A stretch of DNA of 64,000 bases, from NCBI GenBank assembly GCA_051024685.1, contig JAZHPA010000002.1, positions 1-64,000 of the forward strand. The letters run 5' to 3'. The DNA comes from UBA12545 sp051024685. Lineage in GTDB: Bacteria; Bacillota; DSM-521; Neomoorellales; Neomoorellaceae. The notes beneath the pieces were generated by a model. That model saw only the letters and a program-made list of their open reading frames with translations, did not search any database and was not told where the DNA came from. The position numbers were made by a program, and so were the translations under genes. This document shows, piece by piece, positions 1 through 9,088 of this stretch; within the stretch, counting starts at the first letter, position 1, and each line of letters opens with the position of its first letter.

Positions 1-75
1 TTGGCTACCGCTCAGGTTTAGTCGCTCGCTTCCAAGCCCAAGCAGGCCTGCCCTGCAAAAAGTGGGGATAACTCA
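1..75 (-). repeat. Dispersed palindromic repeat, copy A (cut by window edge)
   Basis: This is the end of the ~255-bp repeat also present at 52517-52775, 58006-58259, 59710-59805 and 60303-60561. It carries the subterminal block AAGCAGGCCTG and the terminal block AAAAAGTGGGGATAACTC. It reads in the same direction as the 52.5 kb copy, and the rest lies outside the window. The inner part most resembles the inverted 58 kb copy. Confidence 0.8.
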
Positions 76-135
76 GGAAGTTTCCCGCCTCCGGCGCAGG
101 AGTCCGACTGACCGATGTAGAAATGATGAACAGCT

Positions 136-3100
136 ATGAACTACAGATCCTTTGTCCACTTACACGTACATAGTGAATACAGCCTGCTGGACGGCGCCGG
201 ACGCATTGAAGAACTGGTGGCGGCGGCGGCCGACATGGGTATGCCGGCCCTGGCCCTGACCGATCACGGGGTTATGTACGGTGCGGTGGACTTTTACAAG
301 GCCGCTAAGGCCCGCGGCCTCAAACCCATCATCGGGTGCGAGGTCTATGTGGCGCCCCGCGGCCGCCGGGATAAGGAGCCCCACCGGGACGATTTCCAGT
401 ACCATCTGGTCCTGCTGGTGGAAAACGAAACCGGCTACCGCAATTTATGCGCCCTGGTGTCGGCCGGCTTTCTGGAGGGATTCTATTACAAACCCAGGGT
501 GGACCGGGAACTCCTGGCCCAGCATCATGAGGGGCTCATCGCCTTGAGCGGCTGCCTGGCGGGCGAAGTACCCAGCCTGATCCTTAAGGGTCAGGAAGCC
601 CGGGCGAGGGAATGTGCTGCCTGGTACCTGGAAGTCTTCGGGCCGGAGCACTTCTTCTTGGAAATCCAGGATCAGGGGATCCCGGAACAAAGGGAAGTTA
701 ACCGCCGCCTGGTAGCCCTGGCGGTGGAACTGGGCATCCCCTTGGTGGCCACCAACGATGCTCACTATGTCCGCCGGGACCAGGCCCGCCTCCACGACGT
801 CCTCCTCTGTATTCAGACGGGCAAGACTCTGCAAGAGGAGGACCGTCTGCGCTTTCCCACCCCGGAGTTCTACCTTAAAAGTCCCCGGGAAATGGAGGAA
901 CTTTTCGCCCACATTCCTGCTGCTCTGGACAATACGTTAAAAATCGCTGAGCGTTGCAGTTTTGATTTTGAATTAGGGCGGCTGCACCTTCCCGAATACC
1001 GGCCACCCGGGGGGCAGGATACGGCCGCCTATTTGCGTCACCTCTGCTTCCAGGGGTTGGAACGACGCTATTCTCCGCCTCCGGAGCCGGCCAGGCAGCG
1101 CCTGGAATATGAGCTGGACATAATTAAAAAAATGGGGTACCCCGGGTATTTCCTCATCGTCTGGGACTTGGTCAATTTCGCCCGCCGGCGGGGCATACCC
1201 GTCGGCCCCGGCAGGGGTTCGGCCGCCGGCAGCCTGGTGGCCTACTGCCTGGGCATAACTAACATCGATCCCCTGCGCTATAATCTCCTCTTTGAACGCT
1301 TTCTCAATCCCGAGCGGGTGAGCATGCCGGACATCGACATCGACTTCTGCTTCGAGCGCCGGGAGGAAGTCATCCAGTACGCCCGGGAGAAGTACGGCGA
1401 GGAGCACGTGGCCCAGATCATTACCTTCGGCACCATGGCGGCCCGGGCGGCGGTACGGGACGTGGGCCGGGTCCTGGGATGGCCCGTGGCCGAGGTGGAC
1501 CGGGTGGCCAAGATGGTCCCGGCCGAGCTGGGCATCACCCTGGACCGGGCCCTGGAAACGGCTCCCGACCTCCGCAGGCTCTACCACAGCAGCGCCCGGG
1601 TGCGGGAGCTCCTGGATACGGCCCGGGCCGTGGAGGGTTTTCCCCGCCATGCCTCCACCCACGCGGCCGGCATTGTCATCACCCGGGAACCATTAATACA
1701 TTATTTGCCCCTGCAGAAGACGGGTGACGCGGTGACCACCCAGTTCTCCATGCAGGCGGTGGAAGAACTGGGGCTTTTGAAAATGGACCTTTTAGGCCTG
1801 AGGACCCTCACGGTAATCGGGCATACCCTGGAAGCCCTCCGCCAGGAAGGAGAATCCCTGGACTTGGAGCGCTTCCCCTTGGACGATCCCCCTACCTATG
1901 AGCTCCTTTCCAGCGGCGAAAGCACCGGCGTCTTCCAGCTGGAAAGCTCCGGCATGCGGTCCCTCTTGCGGAACCTCCGGCCGACACGTTTTGAAGACAT
2001 TATCGCCCTGGTGGCCCTCTACCGGCCGGGACCCCTGGGTAGCGGTATGGTGGAGGACTTTATCCGGCGGAAACACGGCCTGACTCCTGTCGCCTACCCC
2101 CATGGGGATCTGGAACCCGTATTGCGGGAAACCTACGGCGTCATTCTCTACCAGGAGCAGGTCATGCAGATAGCCCATATCATGGCCGGTTATACTTTAG
2201 GACAGGCCGACGAACTTCGCCGGGCCATGGGTAAGAAGAAACCGGAAGAAATGGCCCGTCACCGCAACCGCTTTATCCAGGGGGCCGTGCAGAAAGGCTA
2301 CGACCCGGAACTGGCCGCCCAGATCTTCGATCTGATGGAATACTTTGCCGGCTACGGGTTCAATAAATCCCACAGCGCGGCCTATGCCCTGGTAGCCTAC
2401 CAGACGGCTTACCTTAAGGCCCATTACCCGGTGGAGTTTATGGCGGCCCTTCTGAGCAGCGTCAGCCAGCATTTGGAGAAGGTAGCCGTTTATCTGGAGG
2501 AATGCCGCCGCCTCGGAATCCCGGTACTCCCCCCGGACGTTAACGAATCGGGCGTAGACTTCAGCGCCAGCGGCGGCCGCATCCGCTTCGGACTGGCGGC
2601 GGTGAAAAATGTTGGCCGGGCGGCGGTGGAGGCCATCATTGCTGCCAGGGAGGCCGGTGGCCCCTTTACTTCCCTGACGGACTTCTGCCGCCGGGTTGAC
2701 TTACATATCGTAAACAAGCGGGTGCTGGAAAGCCTCATCCGCTGTGGCGCCTTCGATTCGTTGGGGAAGGGAAGACGCCAGCTCTTATCCATTTTGGACG
2801 CCTGCCTGGATACGGCAGGCCGCAATCAGGAAGACCGGCGCCGGGGCCAGGTTTCCCTCTTTGACATGGTAAAGGCGCCGCCGGACGATCCGCCTCTGCC
2901 TCCCATGCGGGATTTTTCGGCGGTGGAGATTTTGGCCATGGAGAAGGAGCTGCTGGGATTCTACCTGAGCGGCCACCCCCTGGAGCCCTTTGCCGACCTG
3001 CTGGGCCAGAAGACCTCCCACACGGTAGCCCGGCTGGCCGAGGTGCCCGACGGTACGCCGGTGGTGGTGGGGGGTGTGGTGGCGGGTTTGCGCCGCGTAG

Positions 3101-3594
3101 TGACCCGTAAAGGGGAACCCATGGCCTACCTTTTGCTGGAAGATTTCGGCGGGCAGGTGGAAGTCCTCCTCTTTCCCCGCCTTTATTCCCGCTGCGGCGA
3201 GTGGCTGCAAGGGGATGTGATCCTGCTGGTGGAAGGCCGGGTGGCGGTGGAGGAGGAGGGAGTGAAGGTTTTGGCCGACCGGGTGGAGCGGCTGGCCCCC
3301 CCGCAGCCCGATCCGGGGGTTAATTCCGGGCCGGCCGAGGTGGGGGAAAAGGCCGACCAGGAGCCGCAGCCCCCAAAGCTGTACCTAAAGGTGGAAAGGG
3401 AGGAGGGCCTGGAGGATGTCCAGCGCCTGCTGGCCGCCTACCCCGGACCCCACCCGGTATACTTTTACTTTCCCCGCAACCGGCGCTGCATCCTGGCCAA
3501 CCGCCGGCTTTGGGTAAGTATATGTCCCCCTCTGCTGCGCAATCTCATTAATACTTTGGGGAAGGATAAGGTAAAAGTAATATCAGAAAAATAA
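136..3594 (+). CDS. dnaE: DNA polymerase III subunit alpha (DnaE)
   Basis: Replicative polymerase catalytic subunit of the DnaE family, 1152 aa, which is the usual full length. The N-terminus is a PHP domain starting with HLHVHSEYSLLDG (residues ~9-21). The polymerase active-site motif PDIDIDF lies at about residues 398-404, and FNKSHSAAYA follows in the fingers/palm region. A C-terminal OB-fold (about residues 970-1030) is the single-strand-binding part. The ATG at 136 is the first possible start after an in-frame stop at 127-129; no good Shine-Dalgarno site precedes it. It heads a same-strand run with mtrB, pfkA and pyk. Low-GC Gram-positives usually also carry PolC, and which enzyme leads replication cannot be told from this window. 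Confidence 0.97.
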   Translation: MNYRSFVHLHVHSEYSLLDGAGRIEELVAAAADMGMPALALTDHGVMYGAVDFYKAAKARGLKPIIGCEVYVAPRGRRDKEPHRDDFQYHLVLLVENETGYRNLCALVSAGFLEGFYYKPRVDRELLAQHHEGLIALSGCLAGEVPSLILKGQEARARECAAWYLEVFGPEHFFLEIQDQGIPEQREVNRRLVALAVELGIPLVATNDAHYVRRDQARLHDVLLCIQTGKTLQEEDRLRFPTPEFYLKSPREMEELFAHIPAALDNTLKIAERCSFDFELGRLHLPEYRPPGGQDTAAYLRHLCFQGLERRYSPPPEPARQRLEYELDIIKKMGYPGYFLIVWDLVNFARRRGIPVGPGRGSAAGSLVAYCLGITNIDPLRYNLLFERFLNPERVSMPDIDIDFCFERREEVIQYAREKYGEEHVAQIITFGTMAARAAVRDVGRVLGWPVAEVDRVAKMVPAELGITLDRALETAPDLRRLYHSSARVRELLDTARAVEGFPRHASTHAAGIVITREPLIHYLPLQKTGDAVTTQFSMQAVEELGLLKMDLLGLRTLTVIGHTLEALRQEGESLDLERFPLDDPPTYELLSSGESTGVFQLESSGMRSLLRNLRPTRFEDIIALVALYRPGPLGSGMVEDFIRRKHGLTPVAYPHGDLEPVLRETYGVILYQEQVMQIAHIMAGYTLGQADELRRAMGKKKPEEMARHRNRFIQGAVQKGYDPELAAQIFDLMEYFAGYGFNKSHSAAYALVAYQTAYLKAHYPVEFMAALLSSVSQHLEKVAVYLEECRRLGIPVLPPDVNESGVDFSASGGRIRFGLAAVKNVGRAAVEAIIAAREAGGPFTSLTDFCRRVDLHIVNKRVLESLIRCGAFDSLGKGRRQLLSILDACLDTAGRNQEDRRRGQVSLFDMVKAPPDDPPLPPMRDFSAVEILAMEKELLGFYLSGHPLEPFADLLGQKTSHTVARLAEVPDGTPVVVGGVVAGLRRVVTRKGEPMAYLLLEDFGGQVEVLLFPRLYSRCGEWLQGDVILLVEGRVAVEEEGVKVLADRVERLAPPQPDPGVNSGPAEVGEKADQEPQPPKLYLKVEREEGLEDVQRLLAAYPGPHPVYFYFPRNRRCILANRRLWVSICPPLLRNLINTLGKDKVKVISEK

Positions 3595-3687
3595 ACGTGG
3601 AAGAAGGTGAGAGCAGCAGGAATATGCCTGCCGGGGTGGAATAAGCTTAATGAATATAAGCAGTTAAGAACAAGGAGGGGAGGGCGC

Positions 3688-3915
3688 GTGGACAACACAG
3701 TGGTCACCGGTGAATATATAGTGGTCAAGGCCCTGGAAAACGGGGTGACTATTATAGGCCTCACACGGGGCAAAGACACCAAGTTTCACCATTCAGAAAA
3801 GCTGGACAAAGGGGAGGTCATGGTCGCCCAGTTTACCGAACATACTGCGGCCATGAAGATTCGCGGAAAGGCTGTGGTGCTTACCAAGTTGGGTAGCCTG
3901 GAAGCGGGGGAGTGA
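3688..3915 (+). CDS. mtrB: Trp RNA-binding attenuation protein (TRAP, MtrB)
   Basis: Tryptophan-activated RNA-binding protein. In Bacillus it forms an 11-subunit ring that binds GAG/UAG repeats in trp leaders and causes attenuation. The GTG at 3688 is chosen because AAGGAGGGG sits just upstream and because it gives 75 aa, the family length. The most conserved stretch, GLTRGKDTKFHHSEKLDKGE, is intact, followed by AQFTEHTAAMKIRG. These contain the known Trp-contact threonines and the RNA-contact residues (Lys in EKLDKGE, Lys and Arg in KIRG). It lies 93 nt after dnaE and 6 nt before the next gene, away from any trp gene, so its targets are elsewhere. Earlier in-frame starts would add a non-homologous N-terminus. 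Confidence 0.93.
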   Translation: MDNTVVTGEYIVVKALENGVTIIGLTRGKDTKFHHSEKLDKGEVMVAQFTEHTAAMKIRGKAVVLTKLGSLEAGE

Positions 3916-3921
3916 TGGGGG

Positions 3922-4122
3922 ATGTGGACCGTAATCTATATTGCGGGCAACCAGAAGCTGGCTTTACGTCTGAAGGAGATTTTAACCCAGGAGGGGTTGC
4001 TGGTAAAGCTGAGGCCAGTGGGAACATCCCAGGGAGAGACCCTCGGAGGCTACGAGATTCTGGTACCGGAATCCGAGGCTGAGGAAGCCCATGAGATTTT
4101 AAGTTCGGCCCTGACGCGCTGA
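3922..4122 (+). CDS. Small DUF2007-like protein
   Basis: A 66-aa soluble protein with an alternating beta-alpha pattern: WTVIYIAGNQ, a helix (KLALRLKEILTQEGL), a strand region with GGYEILVPESE, then a C-terminal helix. This layout resembles the short DUF2007 'signal-transducing' proteins that share a ferredoxin-like fold; the assignment comes from pattern only. It sits 6 nt after mtrB and 28 nt before pfkA, so it is probably co-transcribed. No catalytic or metal-binding residues are evident. Confidence 0.6.
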   Translation: MWTVIYIAGNQKLALRLKEILTQEGLLVKLRPVGTSQGETLGGYEILVPESEAEEAHEILSSALTR

Positions 4123-4150
4123 AAAGCAGAAAAGCATGAGGAGTGAAAGT

Positions 4151-5110
4151 GTGAGGACTATCGGTGTACTCACCAGCGGCGGGGATGCGCCCGGAATGAA
4201 TGCCGCCATCCGGGCGGTAGTGCGCAAGGCCCGCAAACTGCAGATTGAGGTCATCGGCGTAGCTCGCGGCTATGCAGGCCTGATCCAGGGTGACTTCCGG
4301 CGCCTGGACTCCAGTTCGGTGGCGGATACCATCCACCGGGGCGGCACCATCTTGTTGACAGCGCGCTCGGAAGAATTCCGCACGGAGGCCGGGCGGGCGC
4401 GGGCCCTGGAGAATGCCCGGCGGGAAGGGATGGAGGGCCTCATTGTCATTGGGGGCGGCGGCTCCTTCCGCGGTGCCCTGCACCTGCACAAAAAGGGCTT
4501 TCCTGTGATAGGAATACCCGCCACCATTGACAACGACATTCCGGGCACCGACTACGCCATCGGCTTTGACACGGCCCTCAACACGGCGGTGGAAGCCATC
4601 AACAAGATCCGGGATACGGCCACTTCCCACGAACGCATCTTCATTATCGAAGTAATGGGCCGCGATTCCGGCCAGTTAGCCCTGGCCGCGGGCCTGGCGG
4701 GGGGAGCCGAGTCCATCCTTATTCCCGAAAGGCCCATTGACTACGACGAAGTGGTCGGCCGCCTGGAGCAGGGGCGGCAGCGGGGCAAGCTGCACAGCAT
4801 TATTGTGGTGGCCGAGGGAGCGGCAAGCGGCTTCGAAGTCGGCCAGGAGATAGCCCGGCGTACCAGACTGGAAAGCCGGGTGACCATCTTGGGCCATATC
4901 CAGCGGGGCGGTATTCCCACCGCCTTCGACCGGATTTTGGCCAGCCGCTTGGGGGCCCGGGCGGTGGAGCTTTTGGCCCAAGGGGTAAGCGGCCACATGG
5001 TCGGGCTGCGGGAAAACCGCATTGTAGACATTCCCTTGGAAGAAGTGTTACAGGGGGAAAAAGAGATCGAGCAGGAGGTTTACGAACTGGCCAATGACCT
5101 CGCCCTGTAA
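4151..5110 (+). CDS. pfkA: 6-phosphofructokinase
   Basis: Cytoplasmic ATP-dependent phosphofructokinase, converting fructose 6-phosphate to fructose 1,6-bisphosphate. The GTG at 4151 is preferred over the ATG at 4136, because GAGGAG at 4138-4143 is correctly spaced for it and because it gives 319 aa starting VRTIGVLTSGGDAPGMN, as in the bacterial family. The ATP-binding motif GGDAPGMNAAIR, the catalytic segment PATIDNDIPGTD (catalytic Asp) and MGRDSGQLA are all visible. The last 17 nt overlap the start of pyk, so the two glycolytic enzymes are very likely translated from one message. The PEP/ADP allosteric type is expected from the family. Confidence 0.96.
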   Translation: MRTIGVLTSGGDAPGMNAAIRAVVRKARKLQIEVIGVARGYAGLIQGDFRRLDSSSVADTIHRGGTILLTARSEEFRTEAGRARALENARREGMEGLIVIGGGGSFRGALHLHKKGFPVIGIPATIDNDIPGTDYAIGFDTALNTAVEAINKIRDTATSHERIFIIEVMGRDSGQLALAAGLAGGAESILIPERPIDYDEVVGRLEQGRQRGKLHSIIVVAEGAASGFEVGQEIARRTRLESRVTILGHIQRGGIPTAFDRILASRLGARAVELLAQGVSGHMVGLRENRIVDIPLEEVLQGEKEIEQEVYELANDLAL

Positions 5111-6542
5111 ACGAGAAAGACACCGGACTAAAATCGTCTGTACCTTGGGACCGGCCAGCGAGAAGGTGGAGATTCTGAAAAAAATGATCCTGGCCGGCAT
5201 GAGCGTAGCCCGCTTTAATTTCTCCCACGGCAGTCAGGAGGAACACGGGGCCCGCATGGCGGCCGTACGGCAGGCCGCGGCCGAGGTGGGGGCCAGGGTG
5301 GCGCTCCTCTTGGACACCCAGGGACCGGAGATCCGCCTGGGAGAAGTTAAGCCGGGCGTAGTTTTGCGGGAGGGGGAGGAGGTAACCCTCACCACGGCTC
5401 CCGTAGTAGGGGGCGAAAAGTGCCTGCCGGTCAACCTGCCCAGCCTGCCCCGGGAAGTGCGGCCGGGCCAGGTGGTCCTGGTGGACGACGGTTTGATAGA
5501 GCTGGAGGTTCTGGTTGCCACCGGAGAGGAGGTCCGCTGCACGGTGCGGCACGGGGGGCCCGTCTCCAGCCGCAAGGGGGTAAACATACCCGGAGCGCTG
5601 ATAGATTTACCGGCTATGACGGCCAAGGACCGGGAAGATATCGAATTCGGCCTGGCCCAGGGGATCGACTTTGTCGCCGCCTCCTTTGTGCGCTCGGCTA
5701 AAGATGTTGTAGAAATGCGGCGGTTCCTGCAGGAGCGCAACGCCAGGGTGGGGGTCATCGCCAAAATCGAGACCCGCGCCGGGGTGGAAAACATCGACGA
5801 AATCCTGGCCGCAGCCGATGGGATTATGGTGGCGCGGGGCGACTTGGGGGTAGAGATACCGGTGGAAGAAGTGCCCCTGGTGCAGAAAATGATCATCCAA
5901 AAATGCAATCAGGCCGGCAAGCCGGTGATAACGGCCACCCAAATGCTGGAATCCATGATCGCCAACCCCCGCCCCACCCGGGCGGAAACTACGGACGTGG
6001 CCAATGCCATCTTTGACGGCACGGATGCCATCATGCTGTCCGGCGAAACCGCCGTCGGGCGCTATCCGGTAGAGGCGGTGGCCACGATGGCCCGCATTGC
6101 CCAGAGGGCTGAAAAAAGCCTGCCCTACGAGGAAATTCTCAAGCGGAAAGGCCTGGCCGATGAGCGGACGGCCACCGATGCCATAAGCCATGCCAGCTGC
6201 ACCATTGCCCTGGAGCTGGGGGCCAAGGCCATTATTACCCCGACTGCTTCCGGCGCCACGGCACGCCGGGTGGCCAAATACCGCCCGCCGGCGCCCATCC
6301 TGGCCACCAGCGCCGATGAAAGGGTTTTAAACCAGCTCTGCCTGGTGTGGGGGGTGGAACCCCTTCTGGTGGGAAGGGCCCAAGGAACCGACGAGATGGT
6401 GCAAGCCGCGGTGAACGCGGCCGTTGCGTCGGGGCAGGTCCAGGAGGGTGACCTGGTGGTTATTACCGCAGGGGTGCCGGCCTTTATACCGGGCCGCACC
6501 AACCTGCTCAAGATACATATCGTAGGCGAGGCCTGGGACTAA
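5094..6542 (+). CDS. pyk: Pyruvate kinase
   Basis: Converts phosphoenolpyruvate and ADP to pyruvate and ATP. It has 482 aa with the A-domain start RTKIVCTLGPAS, the catalytic lysine region IAKIETRAGVENIDEI, the metal/PEP-binding block VARGDLGVEIP and the signature IFDGTDAIMLSGETAVG. It ends after the normal C domain (TNLLKIHIVGEAWD). It therefore lacks the extra PEP-utiliser-like domain that extends many Bacillus-type enzymes to about 585 aa. The ATG at 5094 is the only useful start and overlaps pfkA by 17 nt. It converges on minC, with only 23 nt between the stops. Confidence 0.96.
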   Translation: MTSPCKRERHRTKIVCTLGPASEKVEILKKMILAGMSVARFNFSHGSQEEHGARMAAVRQAAAEVGARVALLLDTQGPEIRLGEVKPGVVLREGEEVTLTTAPVVGGEKCLPVNLPSLPREVRPGQVVLVDDGLIELEVLVATGEEVRCTVRHGGPVSSRKGVNIPGALIDLPAMTAKDREDIEFGLAQGIDFVAASFVRSAKDVVEMRRFLQERNARVGVIAKIETRAGVENIDEILAAADGIMVARGDLGVEIPVEEVPLVQKMIIQKCNQAGKPVITATQMLESMIANPRPTRAETTDVANAIFDGTDAIMLSGETAVGRYPVEAVATMARIAQRAEKSLPYEEILKRKGLADERTATDAISHASCTIALELGAKAIITPTASGATARRVAKYRPPAPILATSADERVLNQLCLVWGVEPLLVGRAQGTDEMVQAAVNAAVASGQVQEGDLVVITAGVPAFIPGRTNLLKIHIVGEAWD

Positions 6543-6565
6543 CCTTCGTGGTCCACTTTCCGCGG

Positions 6566-7261
6566 TCACGGAAGGCCCTTCTTGCCCCTGCGCCGCCTCC
6601 CGGCTGGTGGGAGGCTCCTCACCTCAACCTCCCACGGCATGCTGCCGTAAGGCTCAATCACAATGCGGCCGCTATGGAGGCGGGCTATCTCGGGATAAGG
6701 TCGGTCCTCGGCTTTCCCCGGTGCCCGGGCAACGGCACCGGCAATGCGGATCTGGGAAGGCTGCATGCGCCAGGCCAGGACCACGGCTGCTTCATCCCCC
6801 AGATAACCTGCGTGGGCCACGCCGCTCAAGGTGCCGAGTATAAAAATACTGCCGCCGGCCCTGACTGTAGCCCCGCGGTGGACGTGACCCAGGAGCACGA
6901 GGTGGCCCTCCACAGTCAGCTCCTGGCCGGACCGCAAGGTGAGCTCCGTGAGGGCGGTCGGTAGGTCGGCCGGTACCGTCCCCGCCGGAGTGTGGAGCCG
7001 GGGTGAGGTCCGGAGGGGAAGCTCTTGCTGTCGGACTGGGACCAGGCCGTGGTGGCGGCAGAGTTCTTCCAGCTCGGCCGTCTGTTTGGTGCTCAGGGGA
7101 CGGGAAGAGGAAAGAATAAAAGGTGCCCCCTGGAAAAAACCGCGGGCAGCCGCGAACTTGGCCGCTAAAGCTCCCTTGAGTTCCGCAAAGTCGCAATTGC
7201 CGTCCAGCAGGATGACGAGGCCCTTGCGTGTACCTTTAATGGTGATAATATCCTGGGACAC
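6566..7261 (-). CDS. minC: Septum site-determining protein MinC
   Basis: Inhibitor of FtsZ ring assembly, acting with MinD at the membrane to place the division site. The GTG at 7261 is chosen: AAAGGGG lies 9 nt upstream and the protein then starts VSQDIITIKGTRKGLVILLD, like other MinC proteins, giving 231 aa. The N-terminal FtsZ-inhibiting domain is followed by a C-terminal right-handed beta-helix dimer domain recognisable by LRSGQELTVEGHLVLLG, GGSIFILGTLSGVAHAG and IRIAGAVAR. The frame stays open far upstream to 7795, but that part lies antisense to the HAD gene. MinD and MinE/DivIVA are not adjacent, so this is an isolated copy between pyk and a HAD gene. Confidence 0.88.
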   Translation of the reverse strand: MSQDIITIKGTRKGLVILLDGNCDFAELKGALAAKFAAARGFFQGAPFILSSSRPLSTKQTAELEELCRHHGLVPVRQQELPLRTSPRLHTPAGTVPADLPTALTELTLRSGQELTVEGHLVLLGHVHRGATVRAGGSIFILGTLSGVAHAGYLGDEAAVVLAWRMQPSQIRIAGAVARAPGKAEDRPYPEIARLHSGRIVIEPYGSMPWEVEVRSLPPAGRRRRGKKGLP

Positions 7262-7390
7262 CTGGCGAAACCCCTTTATCGTCAAAATTTGCCAGCAAGA
7301 TAAGAGATTCGCCTTTGCACCCCAATTTCCTGCTGACCCTGGAAAAAATCTTGCTTCTTGTCGTATATCGGCGAAGAAAGAGGTAGTGTA

Positions 7391-8170
7391 ATGAAGCTCC
7401 GGTTGGGTTCGGAAATCATCCCTTGCAGCGGTATTATTTTCGACAAAGACGGAACCCTGCTTGATTCTTTTGTGATTTGGCCCCGGCTGATCCGCAAGCG
7501 GGTGGAGTACCTGGAACGTTATTTTACCCTGCGGCAGGAGGTCAAGGAACTCATCATGCGGGCCATGGGCCTGGGGAAGGATAATACCGTGGTTCGCCGC
7601 AGCCCCATTGTGGTGGGCACCCGTTACCAGACCGCGGCGGCGGTGGCCACCGTCCTTTTTCTGTACGAGGGCATCCCCTGGGATGAAGGCATGCAGAAGA
7701 CCCTGGCGGCCTTTGCTTCCTGTGATGAGCAGGGCGGGCTGGACTGGCAGGCGGTGCTCATACCGGGGGTGAAGGAGGCCGTCAAGCGCCTGCACGGAGC
7801 GGGCTTCCGCCTGGCCGTGGCCACCAACGATGACAGGAGGAGAACCGAGGCGCTGATGGGTTTGTGCGGGCTAAAACCCTACGTCGCCGCCTACGCCTGC
7901 CAGGACGAGGTAAGCGCGAGCAAGCCGGATCCCGAAATGATTTACCTGGCCAGCCGGCGCATGGGGTTGTCGCCTTCCGAATGTGCCATGGTAGGAGATT
8001 CCCTCCTGGACATGGAAATGGGGAAGCGGGCCGGGGTGAAGGTGACCGTAGGAGTCACCAGCGGAGCGTGCAGCGCTTCCGAACTGGAGGGCCTGGCCGA
8101 TATTATTCTACCCAGTGTGGCCGCCATGGTCCCTGCGACAGCGGGCACGGCGGGGGAGCGACGTCTCTGA
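7391..8170 (+). CDS. HAD-superfamily phosphatase (phosphoglycolate phosphatase-like)
   Basis: A 259-aa haloacid dehalogenase hydrolase. Motif I is FDKDGTLLDS with the nucleophile Asp, motif II is the T of VATNDDRR, the motif III lysine is in SASKPDPEM, and motif IV is VGDSLLDME. A helical cap lies between motifs I and II, the subclass I layout seen in phosphoglycolate phosphatase and beta-phosphoglucomutase. The ATG at 7391 has AGAGG 6-7 nt upstream and is preferred to an earlier ATG at 7358. Its stop overlaps the mscS start by one base (TGATG), so the two are probably co-translated. The substrate cannot be assigned from sequence. Confidence 0.85.
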   Translation: MKLRLGSEIIPCSGIIFDKDGTLLDSFVIWPRLIRKRVEYLERYFTLRQEVKELIMRAMGLGKDNTVVRRSPIVVGTRYQTAAAVATVLFLYEGIPWDEGMQKTLAAFASCDEQGGLDWQAVLIPGVKEAVKRLHGAGFRLAVATNDDRRRTEALMGLCGLKPYVAAYACQDEVSASKPDPEMIYLASRRMGLSPSECAMVGDSLLDMEMGKRAGVKVTVGVTSGACSASELEGLADIILPSVAAMVPATAGTAGERRL

Positions 8171-9057
8171 TGTTCGACCTCAACCGTTTATGGCAATTGA
8201 TGGAGGGGAAATCGACCCTTGTGCTGCAGCGCCTGGCAGTGGTGGCGGCCATTTCCCTGGCGGCGTTGATATTGCTCAAGATAGCGGACCGCCTGATTCA
8301 CCATTTCTTCAGCTTGGCCAGGATTGAAGAGCATAAGAAGAAAACCCTGGAAACCCTGTTTCGGTCTGGAGCGCGGTATTCCGTTTACGTCTTGGCCTTC
8401 CTTACAGTTTTGCCCGTTCTGGGGGTAAACGTGACCGCCTTGCTGGCCAGCGCGGGGATCGTCGGGCTGGCCATAGGTTTCGGCGCCCAGAGCCTGGTAA
8501 AGGACCTCATTACCGGCTTCTTCATTATCTTTGAAGACCAGTTCCGCGTGGGAGATTTCGTGCAGATAAATGAAAAAGTTAGCGGTACGGTAGAAGAGCT
8601 GGGCTTGCGCATGACCACCATACGGGAATGGTCGGGAGTCAAATATTACATTGCCAACAGTGAGATTAAGACCGTACGCAATTACAACCGCGAGCAGCTC
8701 CGGGCCATTGTAACCGCAACCTTCCCCTTTGAGGAGAATCCCCGGGTTATCCGGGAGGTGCTGGAACAGGTCTGCAGGGAGGTGGAGAGGGAATACTACG
8801 ACGATTTTCTTCCGGGCGAGGACGGCTTGGCCGAACCTCCGCAAATTTACGGCGTGACCGACATTGACAAATCGGAGAGGGGCGCCCAATTTACTATTAT
8901 TGCCAAGACCAAACCGGCTTCCCTGTGGAAAATTGAGAGGATATTGCGGGAAAGGATATGGCTCGCCTGCCAGGAGCGGGGCATCAGGCTGGCCTATCCC
9001 AGGAGGATATACGAGGGGTGGAGCGAAGGAGCCGAAAGGCCCTTGCCAGGAGAGTGA
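8170..9057 (+). CDS. MscS-family mechanosensitive channel
   Basis: Small-conductance mechanosensitive channel that releases solutes on hypo-osmotic shock; cytoplasmic membrane. 295 aa from the ATG at 8170, which overlaps the HAD stop. Three N-terminal membrane segments are visible: residues ~20-40, ~65-85 and the pore helix LLASAGIVGLAIGFGAQSL. The pore helix is followed by VKDLITGFFIIFEDQFRVGDFV, the most conserved MscS stretch (here split across residues ~105-135). A beta domain follows with GTVEELGLRMTTIREWSG. The gene frame is open upstream, but only inside the HAD gene in another frame. The tRNA-Leu promoter lies within its last 15 bases. Confidence 0.92.
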   Translation: MFDLNRLWQLMEGKSTLVLQRLAVVAAISLAALILLKIADRLIHHFFSLARIEEHKKKTLETLFRSGARYSVYVLAFLTVLPVLGVNVTALLASAGIVGLAIGFGAQSLVKDLITGFFIIFEDQFRVGDFVQINEKVSGTVEELGLRMTTIREWSGVKYYIANSEIKTVRNYNREQLRAIVTATFPFEENPRVIREVLEQVCREVEREYYDDFLPGEDGLAEPPQIYGVTDIDKSERGAQFTIIAKTKPASLWKIERILRERIWLACQERGIRLAYPRRIYEGWSEGAERPLPGE

Positions 9058-9071
9058 CCTTGTGGTAGAAT
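9043..9071 (+). promoter_or_regulatory. Sigma-A promoter of tRNA-Leu(CAA)
   Basis: TTGCCA at 9043-9048, a 17-bp spacer and TAGAAT at 9066-9071, placing transcription start about 11 bases before the tRNA. It overlaps the 3' end of the mscS gene. Confidence 0.7.
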
Positions 9072-9088
9072 AACCTTGTCAAAAACGT

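Noticed and set aside
7262..7795. N-terminal extension of the minC frame
   Set aside because: Antisense to the HAD gene and without MinC similarity; the GTG at 7261 has a ribosome site and gives the family start.
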